From a virus, in IMG/VR virus record IMGVR_UViG_3300024520_000571, positions 1-21,074 of that record: a stretch of 21,074 nucleotides of DNA; one strand, written 5' to 3'. Each line of letters opens with the position of its first letter. The stretch's first letter is position 1. Shown one piece after another: positions 20,938-21,074 of this stretch. Below the pieces are notes generated by a model. The model searched no databases, was not told where the DNA came from, and worked only from the letters and a program-made list of their open reading frames with translations. The translations under genes and the position numbers were made by a program.

Positions 20938-21074
20938 TGTCCACCAAACACACGCCGACACCCTGGACCTGTGACACGCAAGCCATCTACCAGCCACCGT
21001 TGGGACCGGGGCGCGGCCCCGTCATGCTCGCGTCAAGCCCCACCCGATACCCAGAACGTGACGCGAATATGGCC
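20934..21074 (+). CDS. Small phage protein with HTPTPW N-terminus (partial)
   Basis: Open from ATG 20934 (or the adjacent ATG 20937) to the right edge, 47 codons, C-terminus missing. The start KHTPTPWTCDTQAIYQPP matches the 'KHTPGPW....' opening of a widespread family of small phage proteins of unknown function. These usually continue into an 'NA.lI..APelL.aL' segment; the visible YPERDANMA may be the beginning of that part. It overlaps the preceding stop by the ATGA pattern. Family membership rests on the short motif only. Confidence 0.65.
   Translation, partial: MMSTKHTPTPWTCDTQAIYQPPLGPGRGPVMLASSPTRYPERDANMA

Noticed and set aside
1-21074. CRISPR array, tRNA, transposon ends, reverse transcriptase or diversity-generating repeat
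   Set aside because: No regular direct repeats with spacers, no cloverleaf, no transposase or reverse transcriptase frame, and no template/variable repeat pair was seen; the AWGNFAWGSAAWGI repeat in the nozzle is only a short propeller motif.

Overview
The window looks like part of the genome of an uncultivated tailed phage with a short-tail (podovirus-like) virion, or a prophage of one. Twenty genes lie tightly packed on the minus strand, many joined by 1-17 base stop/start overlaps and most preceded by a strong GGAGGT-type ribosome-binding site. No ribosomal, tRNA, integrase or host metabolic gene is visible. The host cannot be named. Sec-type signal peptides and polysaccharide-directed domains fit a bacterium with a sugar-rich envelope, but that is inference.

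Right edge (about 20.25-21.07 kb): two small plus-strand genes, the second cut by the window end, face the minus-strand block across a roughly 500-base divergent intergenic region. That region holds several palindromes that look like operators. Leftward from it come a 122-residue protein (possible small terminase subunit, uncertain) and a 66-residue protein. Next is a 267-base control region with a candidate -10 box, a 16-bp palindrome and an array of TTGACAA half-sites.

Middle (12.26-19.17 kb): an unusual accessory cluster. Of seven genes, four encode proteins with Sec-type signal peptides: a 170-residue protein, a 159-residue protein, a 1259-residue CE4-type polysaccharide deacetylase with carbohydrate-binding and fibronectin-like domains, and a jelly-roll lectin- or lyase-like protein. 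The others are a Cys-rich protein, a zinc ribbon and a one-pass membrane protein. The first two transcription points in this cluster carry near-identical 16-bp palindromes about 30 bases before the start codon.

Left part (0-12.27 kb): the virion morphogenesis module, in transcription order: small basic protein, large terminase, portal, small overlapping gene, scaffold, N4-gp56-type major capsid protein, decoration-like protein, unknown, signal-peptide-bearing beta-helix tailspike, head-tail adaptor, beta-propeller tail nozzle, GNAT acetyltransferase, and the start of a probable ejection or internal virion protein.

Working model (inference): the left module builds and packages the head and short tail. 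The spike and the exported deacetylase/lectin set act on the host's surface polysaccharide, either on the virion or as secreted enzymes. The repeated palindromes suggest that one dedicated repressor or activator controls the exported set.
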